From Egibacteraceae bacterium (GTDB taxonomy: Bacteria > Actinomycetota > Nitriliruptoria > Euzebyales > Egibacteraceae): a stretch of 64,000 nucleotides of DNA. The notes below the pieces were generated by a model. It had not been told where the DNA came from. It worked only from the letters and a program-made list of their open reading frames with translations, and did no database searches. Of this stretch, positions 8,681 through 17,108 are shown piece after piece. The first letter of the stretch is position 1. The number at the start of each line of letters is the position of its first letter. The position numbers and the translations under genes are program-made. The DNA lies in assembly GCA_030447925.1 (NCBI GenBank), contig JAUJNX010000001.1:210037-274036 (forward strand), given 5' to 3'.

Positions 8681-9694
8681 GTGGAACTTTCCGACCCTGT
8701 CCTCTACGGCATCTTCGCCGTGATCGTGACCGTCCTCCTGGCGGTCGACCTCTTCGTCGTGCAGCGCGACGCGCACGCGGTGTCGATCAAGGAGGCGGGC
8801 ATCTGGTCCGCGATCTGGATCGGGGTGTCGGTCCTGTTCGGCCTGTTCCTCACCCAGTTCCACGACGGGGTGCCGGGCGAGAACAGCACGGTCGCCTACT
8901 TCACCGGCTACGTCATCGAGAAGTCGCTGTCGATCGACAACGTCTTCCTCTTCGTGCTCATCTTCTCCGCCCTGTCGGTCCCGCGCGAGTACCAGCACCG
9001 CGTGCTGTTCTTCGGCGTCGCCGGCGCGATCGTCATGCGCACGCTGCTGATCTTCACCGGGGCCGCGCTCATCGAGCGGTTCTCCTGGATCCTGTGGGTG
9101 TTCGGGGCCTTCCTGGTCTACACCGGCATCCAGACGTGGCGACAGCGCAACGAGCACCCCGACATCACCGACTCGTCGCTGCTGAAGCGCATCCGCAAGG
9201 TCCTGCCCACGACCGAGGACTACGAGGGCGACAAGTTCTTCACCCGGCGCAACGGGCGGCTGCTGGCCACGCCGATGTTCGTCGTCCTGGTCCTGGTCGA
9301 GTTCACCGACCTGATCTTCGCGGTGGACTCGATCCCCGCGATCTTCGCGGTCACCCGGGACCCGTTCATCGTCCTGACCTCCAACATCTTCGCGATCCTG
9401 GGTCTGCGGTCGCTGTACTTCCTGCTCGCCGGGGTCGCCGACAAGCTGCGCTACCTCAAGGCCGGCCTGGCGATCATCCTCGGCTACGTCGGCGTGAAGC
9501 TGATCCTGGAGCAGACGCCGTACGAGTACCTGCACGTCCCCCCGCTGGTCAGCCTGGGGATCATCCTGGGGATCCTCGCGGTCACGGTCGTCGCCAGCCT
9601 GCGCGCGGGCCCGCCGGAGGACCCCGACGAGGTGCCGGCGGGCATCGGCAACGTGTTCCACAGCGACCACTCGTCGGGCGCCGGCCGGTCCTAG
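8681..9694 (+). CDS. TerC-family integral membrane protein
   Basis: A 337-residue polytopic protein with about eight membrane segments. The family's acidic intramembrane motifs are visible: LAVDLFVVQR near the N-terminus, EKSLSIDNVFLF, and VEFTDLIFAVDSIPAIFAVT. TerC/Alx proteins take part in metal handling, with Mn2+ export established for some members, and in metallation of exported enzymes. The frame is open from GTG 8669, but GTG 8681 has GGAG at proper spacing and gives the usual N-terminus (MELSDPVLYG), so I choose it. The next gene begins about 75 bases downstream on the same strand. Confidence 0.88.
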   Translation: MELSDPVLYGIFAVIVTVLLAVDLFVVQRDAHAVSIKEAGIWSAIWIGVSVLFGLFLTQFHDGVPGENSTVAYFTGYVIEKSLSIDNVFLFVLIFSALSVPREYQHRVLFFGVAGAIVMRTLLIFTGAALIERFSWILWVFGAFLVYTGIQTWRQRNEHPDITDSSLLKRIRKVLPTTEDYEGDKFFTRRNGRLLATPMFVVLVLVEFTDLIFAVDSIPAIFAVTRDPFIVLTSNIFAILGLRSLYFLLAGVADKLRYLKAGLAIILGYVGVKLILEQTPYEYLHVPPLVSLGIILGILAVTVVASLRAGPPEDPDEVPAGIGNVFHSDHSSGAGRS

Positions 9695-9768
9695 CCGGCC
9701 CGTCCCGGCCGGGGTCCCAGCCGCGCGGACGCTTGCGGGGGGTCGGCCTCCGCGGTCAGGCTGGGGAC

Positions 9769-11019
9769 GTGGACACCGTCGAGCAGGACCTCGCGCGCCG
9801 GGAGGCGGAGCCGCGGCGGGGGCCCCGCCTCCCCGCCCTCTCCGAGGAGCTGCGCGAGGCGGTGCGCTACGCCGGCCTGGTCTTCCTGTCCGTGCGGATC
9901 GGCGTCGGCCTGCTCGTCGTGCTCGGGATGGGGCTGGTGCCGGCCAACGCCCAGAACCAGGACGGGCAGCTGCTCGACCGCTTCAACCAGGTCCAGGCGC
10001 GCGGGTGGGCGATGTTCCTGGGCGCCTGGGAGCGCTGGGACGCCCAGTGGTACCTGCGCATCATCGACGGCGGCTACCCGCTCGACGACATCCGCGCCGC
10101 GTTCTTCCCGGTCTACCCGATGCTGTCGTGGGTGGTCCGGCCGCTGGTGGGCGGGTCGACGCTGGGCGCCGCGACGCTGGTCGCCAACCTCTCCTACCTC
10201 GGCGCGCTGATCCTGCTGTTCCGCCTCACCGAGGTCGAGCGCGACCGCGCGTTCGCCAAGCGCGCGGTGCTCTACCTCGCGGTCGCGCCGATGGGGTTCT
10301 TCCTGCTCGCGCCCTACACCGAGGCGCTGTTCCTGCTGCTCGCGCTCGGGGTGTTCTGGTGCGCGCGGCACCAGCGCTGGCTGCCGGCCGGGCTGCTGGG
10401 GGCGCTCGCGTCGGGGACGCGCTCGGTGGGGTTCGTGCTGGCGCTGCCGGTCGCGGTCGAGGCGCTGCAGGCGGCGCGCGCGGCGGGGGACCGCCGCTCG
10501 GCGGTGCGCACGCTGCTCGCCGGGCTGACGGGGGCCGCGCTCGTGCCGCTGGGGCTCCTCGCCTACCTGGGCTGGTGGGAGCTGCGCGCCGGTGACGGGC
10601 TGTTCCCGATCCGCCTGCAGGAGACGCACTGGGCGCACGTCCGCGCGTGGCCCTGGATGACGCTGTGGACCGGCGTGCGCCAGGGCACCACCGGGATCGC
10701 GGAGTTCTCCAACGGCTACCCGCAGCTCGACCTGGTGCTCGTCGCCGTCGCGCTGGCGGGGACGGTCTGGGCGCTGCGCCGGCTGCCGCCCTCCTACGGG
10801 CTGTGGACCCTGGCCAGCGTCCTGCTGCCGCTGGTCACCCCGACGCCGTTCCGGGTGCTGATCTCCGCGCCCCGCTACTTCGTGGTGGTGTTCCCGCTGA
10901 CCTGGGCGATTGCGCGCTTCGCCGAGCGCTTCCGCGCCCACGACCTGGTCGTGGCCGCCTCCGCCGGCCTGCTCGGGCTCCTGGCCGTGCTGCACGTGAC
11001 CAACTACTACGTCTACTGA
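9769..11019 (+). CDS. PIG-V-like membrane mannosyltransferase
   Basis: 416 residues with about 10 membrane segments. The loop after the first helix carries ERWDAQWYLRIIDGGYP and AFFPVYPML, the pattern seen in bacterial relatives of the GPI mannosyltransferase PIG-V, which use polyprenyl-phosphate sugars on the outer face of the membrane. The acceptor is unknown; a lipomannan-like or glycoprotein glycan is a reasonable guess. GTG 9769 begins MDTVEQDLARR and has only a weak GGGG upstream. It ends in TGATG, overlapping the next gene's ATG by one base, so the two glycosyltransferases are translationally linked. Confidence 0.75.
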   Translation: MDTVEQDLARREAEPRRGPRLPALSEELREAVRYAGLVFLSVRIGVGLLVVLGMGLVPANAQNQDGQLLDRFNQVQARGWAMFLGAWERWDAQWYLRIIDGGYPLDDIRAAFFPVYPMLSWVVRPLVGGSTLGAATLVANLSYLGALILLFRLTEVERDRAFAKRAVLYLAVAPMGFFLLAPYTEALFLLLALGVFWCARHQRWLPAGLLGALASGTRSVGFVLALPVAVEALQAARAAGDRRSAVRTLLAGLTGAALVPLGLLAYLGWWELRAGDGLFPIRLQETHWAHVRAWPWMTLWTGVRQGTTGIAEFSNGYPQLDLVLVAVALAGTVWALRRLPPSYGLWTLASVLLPLVTPTPFRVLISAPRYFVVVFPLTWAIARFAERFRAHDLVVAASAGLLGLLAVLHVTNYYVY

Positions 11020-12380
11020 TGGGCGCGCTGCGACGGGCCGGCCCCGCGGTGGTCGCGCTGTGCGTGCTCACCCTGGCGGTCGGGTGGTGGTCCAAGGCGC
11101 GCTGCCTGGTCGACGGCACCTGGACCGACGACGAGCAGTACCTGGAGTGGTGCTACACCGACATCTACCCACTGTGGTTCGCCGAGCGGCTGTCGGAGGG
11201 CGCGGTCCCCTACGTCGACCACCCGGTCGAGTACCCGGTGCTCACCGGCCTGCAGATGTGGGTCGGCCAGCAGCTCGTCCAGCCGCTGCCCGACGACCAG
11301 CGCCCCGTCGCCTACTTCCACGTCTCGTCGCTGCTGAACGCGGCGTTCGTGCTGGGGGTGCTCGCGCTGCTGGCGGCCGCCGGCCTGCCCCGAGACCGCC
11401 TGCTGTGGTGGGCCCTGGCCCCGACGCTGGCGCTGCACGCCTTCATCAACTGGGACCCGCTCGCCGTGCTGTTCCTGGTCGCCGCGATCGTGGCGCACCT
11501 GCGCGGGCACGACACCGCGGCGGGGGTCGCCGCGGGGCTGGGGACGGCCGCCAAGCTGATCCCCGGCGTGGTCGTGCCGGTGATCGTGCTGGCGCGCCTG
11601 GCCCAGGGCCGCCCCCGGGACGCGCTGCGCCACGGCCTCGCGTTCGTGGGCACCTGGGCGCTGGTCAACGTGCCCGTCGCGGTCGTGGCGCCCGACGGGT
11701 GGGGCCGGTTCTTCCAGCTCAACCGCGACCGCCCACCGGACTGGGACAGCCTGTGGTTCCTCGCGGAGCAGGCGCTGGGCACCTCGGTCGAGGACGTCGT
11801 CAACACCGCCTCGGCCGCCCTGCTGGTCGCGGGGGCCGTCGTGATCCTGGCCATCGGCACGCGGCGGCGGGACCCGTCGCAGTGGTGGTCGCTGGCGCTG
11901 CCGCTGCTGGTGTGGTTCCTGCTGACCAACAAGGTCTACTCGCCGCAGTACAGCCTGTGGCTGGTCCCGCTGCTCGCGCTGTCGCTGCGCAGCTTCGCGC
12001 CCTTCGTCGCGTTCCTGGTCGCCGACACCCTGGCGTTCGCGATGCGCTTCCCCTATCTGGCGGGGGTCGCGGGCGTGGACGCCGAGACGCCCGGCTACCC
12101 GCTCTACGCGGTGGCGATCATCGTCCGCGCCGGGGTGCTCGCCTGGATCCTGGTCGAGTCCACGCTGCACCACGACGCGGCGCTCACCGCACCCCGGGCG
12201 GTGCCGCACCGCCCGCCGACCCCCGGCGCGGCACCGCCACCGGGCCCGCGCCGGACCCGGCCGCCGCGCGCGCGTGAGGGCCCTGCTCGCCGTCCACGTC
12301 GCCACCCGGGCGGCGCTGGCCGCGCTGGCCATCGGCGGGCTGTACCCGTTCCGCGACGGGGAGCCCGCTCGGGGACGTGA
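11019..12380 (+). CDS. GT87-like (DUF2029) polyprenol-dependent glycosyltransferase
   Basis: Up to 453 residues and about ten membrane segments. Family signs are the acidic first periplasmic loop (TDDEQYLEWCYTDIYPLW...VPYVDHPVEYP), NWDPLAVLFL, GTAAKLIPGVVVP and NKVYSPQYSLWLVP. In mycobacteria, members of this family transfer mannose or arabinose from polyprenyl phosphate. The last 60 residues are low-complexity Pro/Arg and run 100 bp into the next gene. The stop at 12275-12277 in a neighbouring frame would give a clean GTGA overlap, so a small indel near 12190-12270 probably displaces the true C-terminus. Confidence 0.72.
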   Translation: MGALRRAGPAVVALCVLTLAVGWWSKARCLVDGTWTDDEQYLEWCYTDIYPLWFAERLSEGAVPYVDHPVEYPVLTGLQMWVGQQLVQPLPDDQRPVAYFHVSSLLNAAFVLGVLALLAAAGLPRDRLLWWALAPTLALHAFINWDPLAVLFLVAAIVAHLRGHDTAAGVAAGLGTAAKLIPGVVVPVIVLARLAQGRPRDALRHGLAFVGTWALVNVPVAVVAPDGWGRFFQLNRDRPPDWDSLWFLAEQALGTSVEDVVNTASAALLVAGAVVILAIGTRRRDPSQWWSLALPLLVWFLLTNKVYSPQYSLWLVPLLALSLRSFAPFVAFLVADTLAFAMRFPYLAGVAGVDAETPGYPLYAVAIIVRAGVLAWILVESTLHHDAALTAPRAVPHRPPTPGAAPPPGPRRTRPPRAREGPARRPRRHPGGAGRAGHRRAVPVPRRGARSGT

Positions 12381-13596
12381 ACCTGTTCGGGCGCTACGCG
12401 GCCGCGCTGCTGTCGGGTGCCGCCCCCTACACCGACGTCCCCATCGAGTACCCGCCCGGCGCGCTCCCCGCGATCGTGCTCCCGGGCCTGGCCGGTGGTG
12501 GGCCGTTCGGCTACCGCGTGGCCTTCGTCACCCTGTGCCTGGGCCTGGACGCCGCCGTCCTGGCCGCGCTGCTCGTGCTCGGCGGGCGCGGGGGTGACCG
12601 CGGCCGGGCGCGGGACGGCGCGTGGTGCTGGGTGGCGGGGGTGGCGCTGATCGGACCGCTCGTGGTCACCCGGCTGGACATCGTGCCGGCGCTGGCGACC
12701 GTGCTCGCCGTCCAGCGCGCGGCGGCGGGGCGCCACGGGCAGGCCGGGGCGTGGCTCGGGTTCGGGGCGGCGGTGAAGTTCTACCCGGGGCTGCTGGTCC
12801 CCGGCGCGGCCCTCGCGGCGTGGCGGGCGGGGGCCGCCGGGCCGGGCTCCTGGTCGCCGGGGGCGCCGCGGCGGCCGGCCTCGCGATGCTGGCGCTCGCC
12901 GGGCCCGGCGCAGGCGCGATGCTCCGCGCCGTCGTCGGCTACCACCTGGACCGCGGCCTGCAGATCGAGAGCCTGTGGGCCACCCCGCTGCTCGTCGCCG
13001 CCCGCTTGGGCGCCGACATCACCACCGCCTACACCTTCCGCGCCCACCACGTGGTGGGCGGCGCGGGCGCGGTGGCCGAGCAGCTCGCCACCGCCGGTGC
13101 CCTGGCCGCCCTGGTCGCGGGCACCTGGTTGACCGGGCGCGCGGCCCGCGCGCGGCCGGCGACGGGCCTCGCCGAGGGCCTGTTCGCGTCCCTGCTGCTG
13201 CTCCTGGCCACCGGCAGCGTCCTGAGCCCCCAGTACCTGGTGTGGGCGCTGGCGCTGGCCGCGGTCGCGCTGGCCGCCGGCACGCGGGTGCTGCGCGGGC
13301 CCGCCTGGGCGGTCCTGCCCCTGTGCCTGCTGACCCAGGCGGTGTACCCCCTCTTCTACGACCAGGTGCTCGCGCGCACCTGGCCGGGGCTGGCGCTGCT
13401 CACGAGCCGCAACCTGCTGCTGGGCGGCGTCGCCGCGTGGGCGGCGGTGGCGCTGTGGCGGTCGTCGCGGGTGCCCGCGACCCGCCCGGGGCGCTCAGCC
13501 CGCGTGGGCGCGGCCCAGCAGGTAGCTCTCGACCAGGTGGTTCCAGCCGCAGACGAGGCAGGCCTCGACCACGTACGCGGTGAACGAGCGGTGTGA
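12274..13596 (+). CDS. Second GT87-like glycosyltransferase, with two frameshifts
   Basis: A related polytopic enzyme of roughly 440 residues read across two indels. The start GTG 12274 overlaps a TGA in the GTGA arrangement. Frame 1 gives VRALLAVHVATRAAL...YPFRDGEP. An extra C in 12364-12366 moves it to DVNLFGRYAAALLSG...DVPIEYPPGALP and GAAVKFYPGLLVP. A missing G in the G5 run 12829-12833 moves it to LLVAGGAAAAGLAML...VLSPQYLVWALAL. Motif order (EYPPG, AVKFYP, LSPQY) matches its upstream neighbour, so the pair probably arose by duplication. The last 30 residues overlap the convergent DUF5318 gene by 102 bp, so the annotated end may be wrong. Confidence 0.68.
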
Positions 13597-13896
13597 CCGC
13601 GAGAGCTCGTCGAGCTCCGCGCGGGTCCAGACCACGTGGCCGGAGAGGCGGCGCAGGTCGTCGCCGAACACGTAGGTGACGGTCCGCAGCGTCTCGGCCT
13701 CGTCCAGCGGGACGTCGGCGCGGTCGTCGGCCAGCCGGCAGATGGGGCAGGTGCGATGGGTCGGCGTGCCCACGTTCTGGGCAGCGCGCAGCAGCTCGGG
13801 GTGGGCGTCGCACACGTCCTCGACGGCGATGGCGCCGCGCGTCACCTGGCGGACCAGCGCCCGCTTCGCCATCCGGTAATCGATGAACCCTCGCAT
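13495..13896 (-). CDS. DUF5318 family protein
   Basis: 133 residues with two Cys pairs, CPIC (about residue 50) and CLVCGW (about residue 113), which look like a structural zinc site. The pattern matches the actinobacterial DUF5318 family (M. tuberculosis Rv0049), whose function is unknown. In mycobacteria it also lies close to the PadR-ino1 pair found here 3 kb away, so this is a conserved neighbourhood although ponA, its usual partner, is missing from the window. ATG 13896 is preceded 9 bases upstream by TACAAT on the coding strand and no Shine-Dalgarno sequence, consistent with a leaderless start. Confidence 0.8.
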   Translation of the reverse strand: MRGFIDYRMAKRALVRQVTRGAIAVEDVCDAHPELLRAAQNVGTPTHRTCPICRLADDRADVPLDEAETLRTVTYVFGDDLRRLSGHVVWTRAELDELSRSHRSFTAYVVEACLVCGWNHLVESYLLGRAHAG

Positions 13897-13905
13897 CGCC
13901 CCCGA

Positions 13906-13911
13906 ATTGTA
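13906..13911 (-). promoter_or_regulatory. -10 element of the DUF5318 gene
   Basis: TACAAT on the minus strand is 9 bases before ATG 13896, which places the transcription start at or next to the A of ATG. It is an AT-rich island in very GC-rich DNA. Confidence 0.45.
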
Positions 13912-13933
13912 GGCAGCGCCGCCCCCACGCGGG

Positions 13934-13966
13934 CACCCACCCGTGGCGGGCCGCCACGGGTGGGTG
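13934..13966 (-). terminator. 16-bp perfect hairpin downstream of the secreted protein gene
   Basis: CACCCACCCGTGGCGG (13934-13949) and its exact complement (13951-13966) are separated by one base. The hairpin lies 13 bases beyond the stop codon at 13979 on the minus strand, in the position of a transcription terminator. Confidence 0.65.
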
Positions 13967-13978
13967 GGTCGACGGCGG

Positions 13979-14788
13979 TCAGCGCACCCGCAGCGTGGCG
14001 GCGGCGCTGCCGGCAGCGGTGCGGGCGGTGATCGTGGCCGCGTACCGCGAGCCCCCGGCGGTGGTCTCCACCGCCACGCTCACCCGGTCCCGGCCCTCGG
14101 GGACCGTGACCGTCGCCGGCACGCGGACCCGGGCGTCGCTGCTGCGCAGGGCGACCTCGGCGCCGCCCTCGGGGGCCGGGCCGTCGAGGTGGATGACCGC
14201 GGTGGTGGCGGCGCCCGCCCGGATGCGGTCGTCGGCCAGGGTCAGGGACGCGACCGCGGGCACCGGCTCGTCGGCGGGCGGGGGCTCCTCGACCGGCGGC
14301 GGCTCGTCGGCCGGCGCCGGTCCCAGGTCGGTCACCAGCACGCGGTAGCCGAGGTCGTCGCCGGTCAGCCGGACGTTGTCCGCGCCGACCGCGACCACCC
14401 CGAGGAGCAGGGTGCCGGCCGGCAGGGGGCTGGTGACCGTGGCGTACGGGGACTCGGGGGTGAACTGCGGGGTCTGGGTGTGGGCGTCGTAGGCCTCCTC
14501 GATGACGAAGTAGGCCCCGTCGAAGCCGGCGCCGCGCTCGACGAGCTCGATGCGGTAGCGGTGGCCGCCGGTGGCGGAGAACGACAGGCGGTCGAGGTCG
14601 CCGCCGCCGGCGCTGCCGTCCGGCGCGCAGAACCCGCGCTCGGTGGCGACGCCGGGCTGGAGCTCGGCGTGGTCGCTGGGCTCCTCGAACGGGTCGGTGC
14701 AGGTGGGCAGGGCGGCGGCCAGCCCCGGCCCGGCGACGGTGATGACGGCGGTCAGGACGGCGGTTGCGAGGGCGGTGCGGCGGGTCAT
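13979..14788 (-). CDS. Secreted protein with C-terminal Ig-like domain, function unknown
   Basis: 269 residues. The N-terminus (MTRRTALATAVLTAVITVAGPGLAAALP) is a clear signal peptide. Mature residues about 30-150 form a beta-rich domain with two Cys (LPTCTDPFEEP, ERGFCAPDGS), followed by a Pro/Glu linker (ADEPPPVEEPPPADEPVP) and a 90-residue beta domain (VASLTLADDRIRAGAATTAVIHLDGPAPEGGAEV...) resembling bacterial Ig-like folds. No catalytic motif is seen. ATG 14788 follows AGGAG. It lies 38 bases after the next secreted gene on the same strand, so the two probably form one operon and work together outside the cell. Confidence 0.7.
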   Translation of the reverse strand: MTRRTALATAVLTAVITVAGPGLAAALPTCTDPFEEPSDHAELQPGVATERGFCAPDGSAGGGDLDRLSFSATGGHRYRIELVERGAGFDGAYFVIEEAYDAHTQTPQFTPESPYATVTSPLPAGTLLLGVVAVGADNVRLTGDDLGYRVLVTDLGPAPADEPPPVEEPPPADEPVPAVASLTLADDRIRAGAATTAVIHLDGPAPEGGAEVALRSSDARVRVPATVTVPEGRDRVSVAVETTAGGSRYAATITARTAAGSAAATLRVR

Positions 14789-14826
14789 GGGAGCTCCTGT
14801 TCTTCGAGGCGCGGGGGGACGGCCGG

Positions 14827-16041
14827 TCACGGCGCGGGCGTCAGCGCCTGGCCGTCGACGGTGTCGCTGATGCCGAACCGCGACCGGTCCGAGCCCGTCC
14901 GACCGGCGGCGTCGGTCACCGTGGCGGTGACGGTGAGCGTGTCCTGGCCCTCGGGCAGCTCCAGCGAGCCGCCGACCACCCAGTCGGCGGTCGTGAGGAC
15001 ACCCCTGTGGGTCGACTGGCTGCCGGCGACGTTGAACAGGGGCGCGAGGTTCTGCCCGGCGGGGATGAGGTTGCCGTTGGGCTGGCGGAGCGCGGCGTCG
15101 AAGGTCAGGACCAGCCCGGGGAAGTTGCGGTTCGGCCCGGCAGTGGCGATGGCGCCCGCGTCCAGGATCGAGCCGGGCGCGTCGACCTGGCCGGGGCCGT
15201 TGCCCGGGCCGTTCTCGCTGACGCCGATGCCGGCGCCGGTGCGGTCCAGCGCGTCGACCTGGAGGAAGAACAGGGAGCCCGAGGGGTTGACCGGGGTCCC
15301 GGCGGGACCGGTGGCGACGCTGCTGCGCCGCCGCGGGCCGTTCAGCTCCACGCGCGGTCCGTCGCGGTCGTCGCGGCCGTCGCCGAGGACGGGGCCGGGC
15401 GGCGGCGTGAGCGCCTGCCCGGAGGCGGGACCGTCGCGGTCGACCTCGAGGGTGACGCGGTCGCGGCCGACCCGGCCGGCCTCGTCGGTCACCGCCGCGG
15501 TGATCGTGAAGGCGTCGACGTCGGCGGGGATCGACTCCAGGACGTGCCAGCCGGCCCACACGGTCACGCCGGGCCCGGGCGTGTCGTCGGTCCCGGCCAC
15601 GTTGAACAGGTTCGCCAGGTTGGTGCCGGCGGGGATGACGCCGCCGTCGGGCTTGGGCAGGTCGACGTCGACGCGGACGTCCAGCCCCGGGTAGTTGGGG
15701 TTCGCGGCGCCGAGCAGGTCGGGGTTGCGGATGTTCAGCGCCTCGCGGACGGGGATCGCGACGTCGTCGCGGGTGCGGGCCTCGACGTTGATGAGGAAGC
15801 CCGCGCCCTCGAAGGTGCCCGCACCGGGGGCGCCGGTGCCCGGCGCGACCGCTCCGCCGACCGGCGCGGTGATACGCACCGCGGGTCGGCGGCCGCCGTC
15901 GCCGTCGCGGTCGCGGTCGGCGGCGCCGGCGGCGGCGGGGCCGGCGGTCAGGAGAGCGGTGGCGGCCAGCGCGGCGGCCAGCAGCACGGCGGCCGGCCCC
16001 GGCCGGAGCCCTCGGCGGGCGGTGGTGGTGGTGGATCGCAT
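14827..16041 (-). CDS. Secreted protein with two copies of an unidentified module
   Basis: 404 residues with a signal peptide (GPAAVLLAAALAATALLTAGPAAAGA, about 15-40) and a DRDRDGDGG spacer. The mature part holds two homologous units of about 165 residues. Each contains a run of the type PxGxLIPAGxNLAxLFNVAG (IPAGTNLANLFNVAG in unit 1, IPAGQNLAPLFNVAG in unit 2) and ends with AVTDEAGRVGRDRV or TVTDAAGRTGSDRS, a cadherin/Ig-like strand ending. The linker repeats GQALTP. I know no named family for the unit. ATG 16041 follows GGAAGGGA. The upstream Met gives a longer N-terminus without a better start. Confidence 0.72.
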   Translation of the reverse strand: MRSTTTTARRGLRPGPAAVLLAAALAATALLTAGPAAAGAADRDRDGDGGRRPAVRITAPVGGAVAPGTGAPGAGTFEGAGFLINVEARTRDDVAIPVREALNIRNPDLLGAANPNYPGLDVRVDVDLPKPDGGVIPAGTNLANLFNVAGTDDTPGPGVTVWAGWHVLESIPADVDAFTITAAVTDEAGRVGRDRVTLEVDRDGPASGQALTPPPGPVLGDGRDDRDGPRVELNGPRRRSSVATGPAGTPVNPSGSLFFLQVDALDRTGAGIGVSENGPGNGPGQVDAPGSILDAGAIATAGPNRNFPGLVLTFDAALRQPNGNLIPAGQNLAPLFNVAGSQSTHRGVLTTADWVVGGSLELPEGQDTLTVTATVTDAAGRTGSDRSRFGISDTVDGQALTPAP

Positions 16042-16206
16042 CGGCGTCCCTTCCTGCTCGGTCCGCTCGGGAGGAGCGGTCGAGCGGGGTACGCCCACGC
16101 GGGCCCGGACGGTTCAGCGGCAGCTCCCGTGAACCGCCGCGCGCCCTCGGCGCGACAAGGGTGCAGGCACCCGGCCGGGTCGCCGCCGACGGAGGAGCAC
16201 ACGGAC

Positions 16207-16338
16207 ATGAACATGCCGGGCGGGGCGGAGTTGCTGCTCCTTGCGGTACCGGTGCTGGTGATCGCCGCGGTCGTCGTCGGCTTCGCCCGGCTGGTGGCCT
16301 ACTTCGTGCGGCGGGACCAGCGGCGCGCCGGGGACTGA
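16207..16338 (+). CDS. Small single-pass membrane protein
   Basis: 43 residues: MNMPGGAE, then one hydrophobic helix (LLLLAVPVLVIAAVVVGFARL), then a basic tail YFVRRDQRRAGD. The Shine-Dalgarno sequence GGAGGAG lies 9 bases before ATG 16207, which is the main reason to believe it. It is transcribed divergently from the secreted pair and followed by a strong hairpin. Function unknown. Confidence 0.6.
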   Translation: MNMPGGAELLLLAVPVLVIAAVVVGFARLVAYFVRRDQRRAGD

Positions 16339-16718
16339 CCCCGGCGGGCCGCGCCGGCGGGGGCCGGGCGACGGCCTCGGGGCACGGGCAGCCGCCGGCT
16401 CACGGGGTCCGGCGGGACCCCGTGAGCGGCCGTCAGCGGCGGGGTCTCGGTCCGTTTCCGGGCCGTCATCGGGGGTCAGGGCCGCGTCGATCGCGCGGCG
16501 GACGCGGTGCTCGCTGCTCGCTGCTCGCTCTTGATGCTCTCGCCGGCATCCAGCAGGACCACGGGCGGCCTCCGGCCGCCGATCCCGCTTGTGCAGACGC
16601 CCCGGGCCCGCGCCCGGCCCGGACGGCCCCTGCGGGCGGGGCGGGCGAGCCGCCCCGTCCTCGGGCCACCGGGCAGGCGGACCGCGCGTCCACCAGCGGG
16701 CTACCCGGGTAGCTGTAG
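16339..16718. other. 380-bp stretch without a convincing gene
   Basis: Apart from the hairpin at 16398-16427 this interval shows only a short gctcgct repeat (about 16509-16531) and low-complexity GC-rich sequence. Open frames in it have Arg/Pro-rich, non-protein-like composition. Confidence 0.5.
16398..16427 (+). terminator. 13-bp perfect hairpin after the small membrane protein
   Basis: GCTCACGGGGTCC (16398-16410) and GGACCCCGTGAGC (16415-16427) pair perfectly around GGCG, 60 bases after the stop codon at 16338. There is no U-tract, as is common for GC-rich actinobacterial terminators. Confidence 0.6.
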
Positions 16719-16931
16719 GTGGTGAACCTCCACCGGCCCCGCGATGCGAAGGACGGGTACCTCGCGGTCGCCCTGGTCCTGCTGCCCGTCGCCCTTGCCA
16801 TCCTCGTCAGCCTGATCACGGATGGCGGCAACACGCTCGCCCGCGACCTGGCCACCAGCGTCCCCGTTGGACTCGTAATGGCTGCGCTGTTCGTGGCGAT
16901 CCGGGCTACCCAGCGCGCCCGCCGACGCTGA
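16719..16931 (+). CDS. Small two-helix membrane protein
   Basis: 70 residues with two hydrophobic helices (YLAVALVLLPVALAILVSLI and VPVGLVMAALFVAIRA) joined by a short polar loop, and a basic end RATQRARRR. The codon pattern looks real, but there is no Shine-Dalgarno sequence before GTG 16719 (GTG 16722 is equally possible). A 7-bp hairpin (16976-16994) follows. Function unknown. Confidence 0.42.
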   Translation: MVNLHRPRDAKDGYLAVALVLLPVALAILVSLITDGGNTLARDLATSVPVGLVMAALFVAIRATQRARRR

Positions 16932-16975
16932 CGGACGGGCGCATACACAGGTCCTCGCTGCGCTGCGGTCAGGAA

Positions 16976-16994
16976 CGCCGGGAAACGCCCGGCG
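16976..16994 (+). terminator. Weak hairpin after the two-helix protein
   Basis: CGCCGGG (16976-16982) pairs with CCCGGCG (16988-16994) around AAACG. It is positioned 45 bases after the stop at 16931, but short palindromes are frequent at this base composition. Confidence 0.3.
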
Positions 16995-17108
16995 GCAGCA
17001 GGAACCTTCCCGCAGGTCATGGGCCGTTCGGCCGTACCCGGCTTGGCCGGCCCGGCCCGCGGGAGCTATCGTCTCGACATATCGTCGCGACACCTCGTCA
17101 GGTCCTCC

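Noticed and set aside
13943-16338. Long plus-strand frames opposite the two secreted proteins
   Set aside because: The minus-strand genes have signal peptides, good ribosome sites and internal homology; the plus frames have none.
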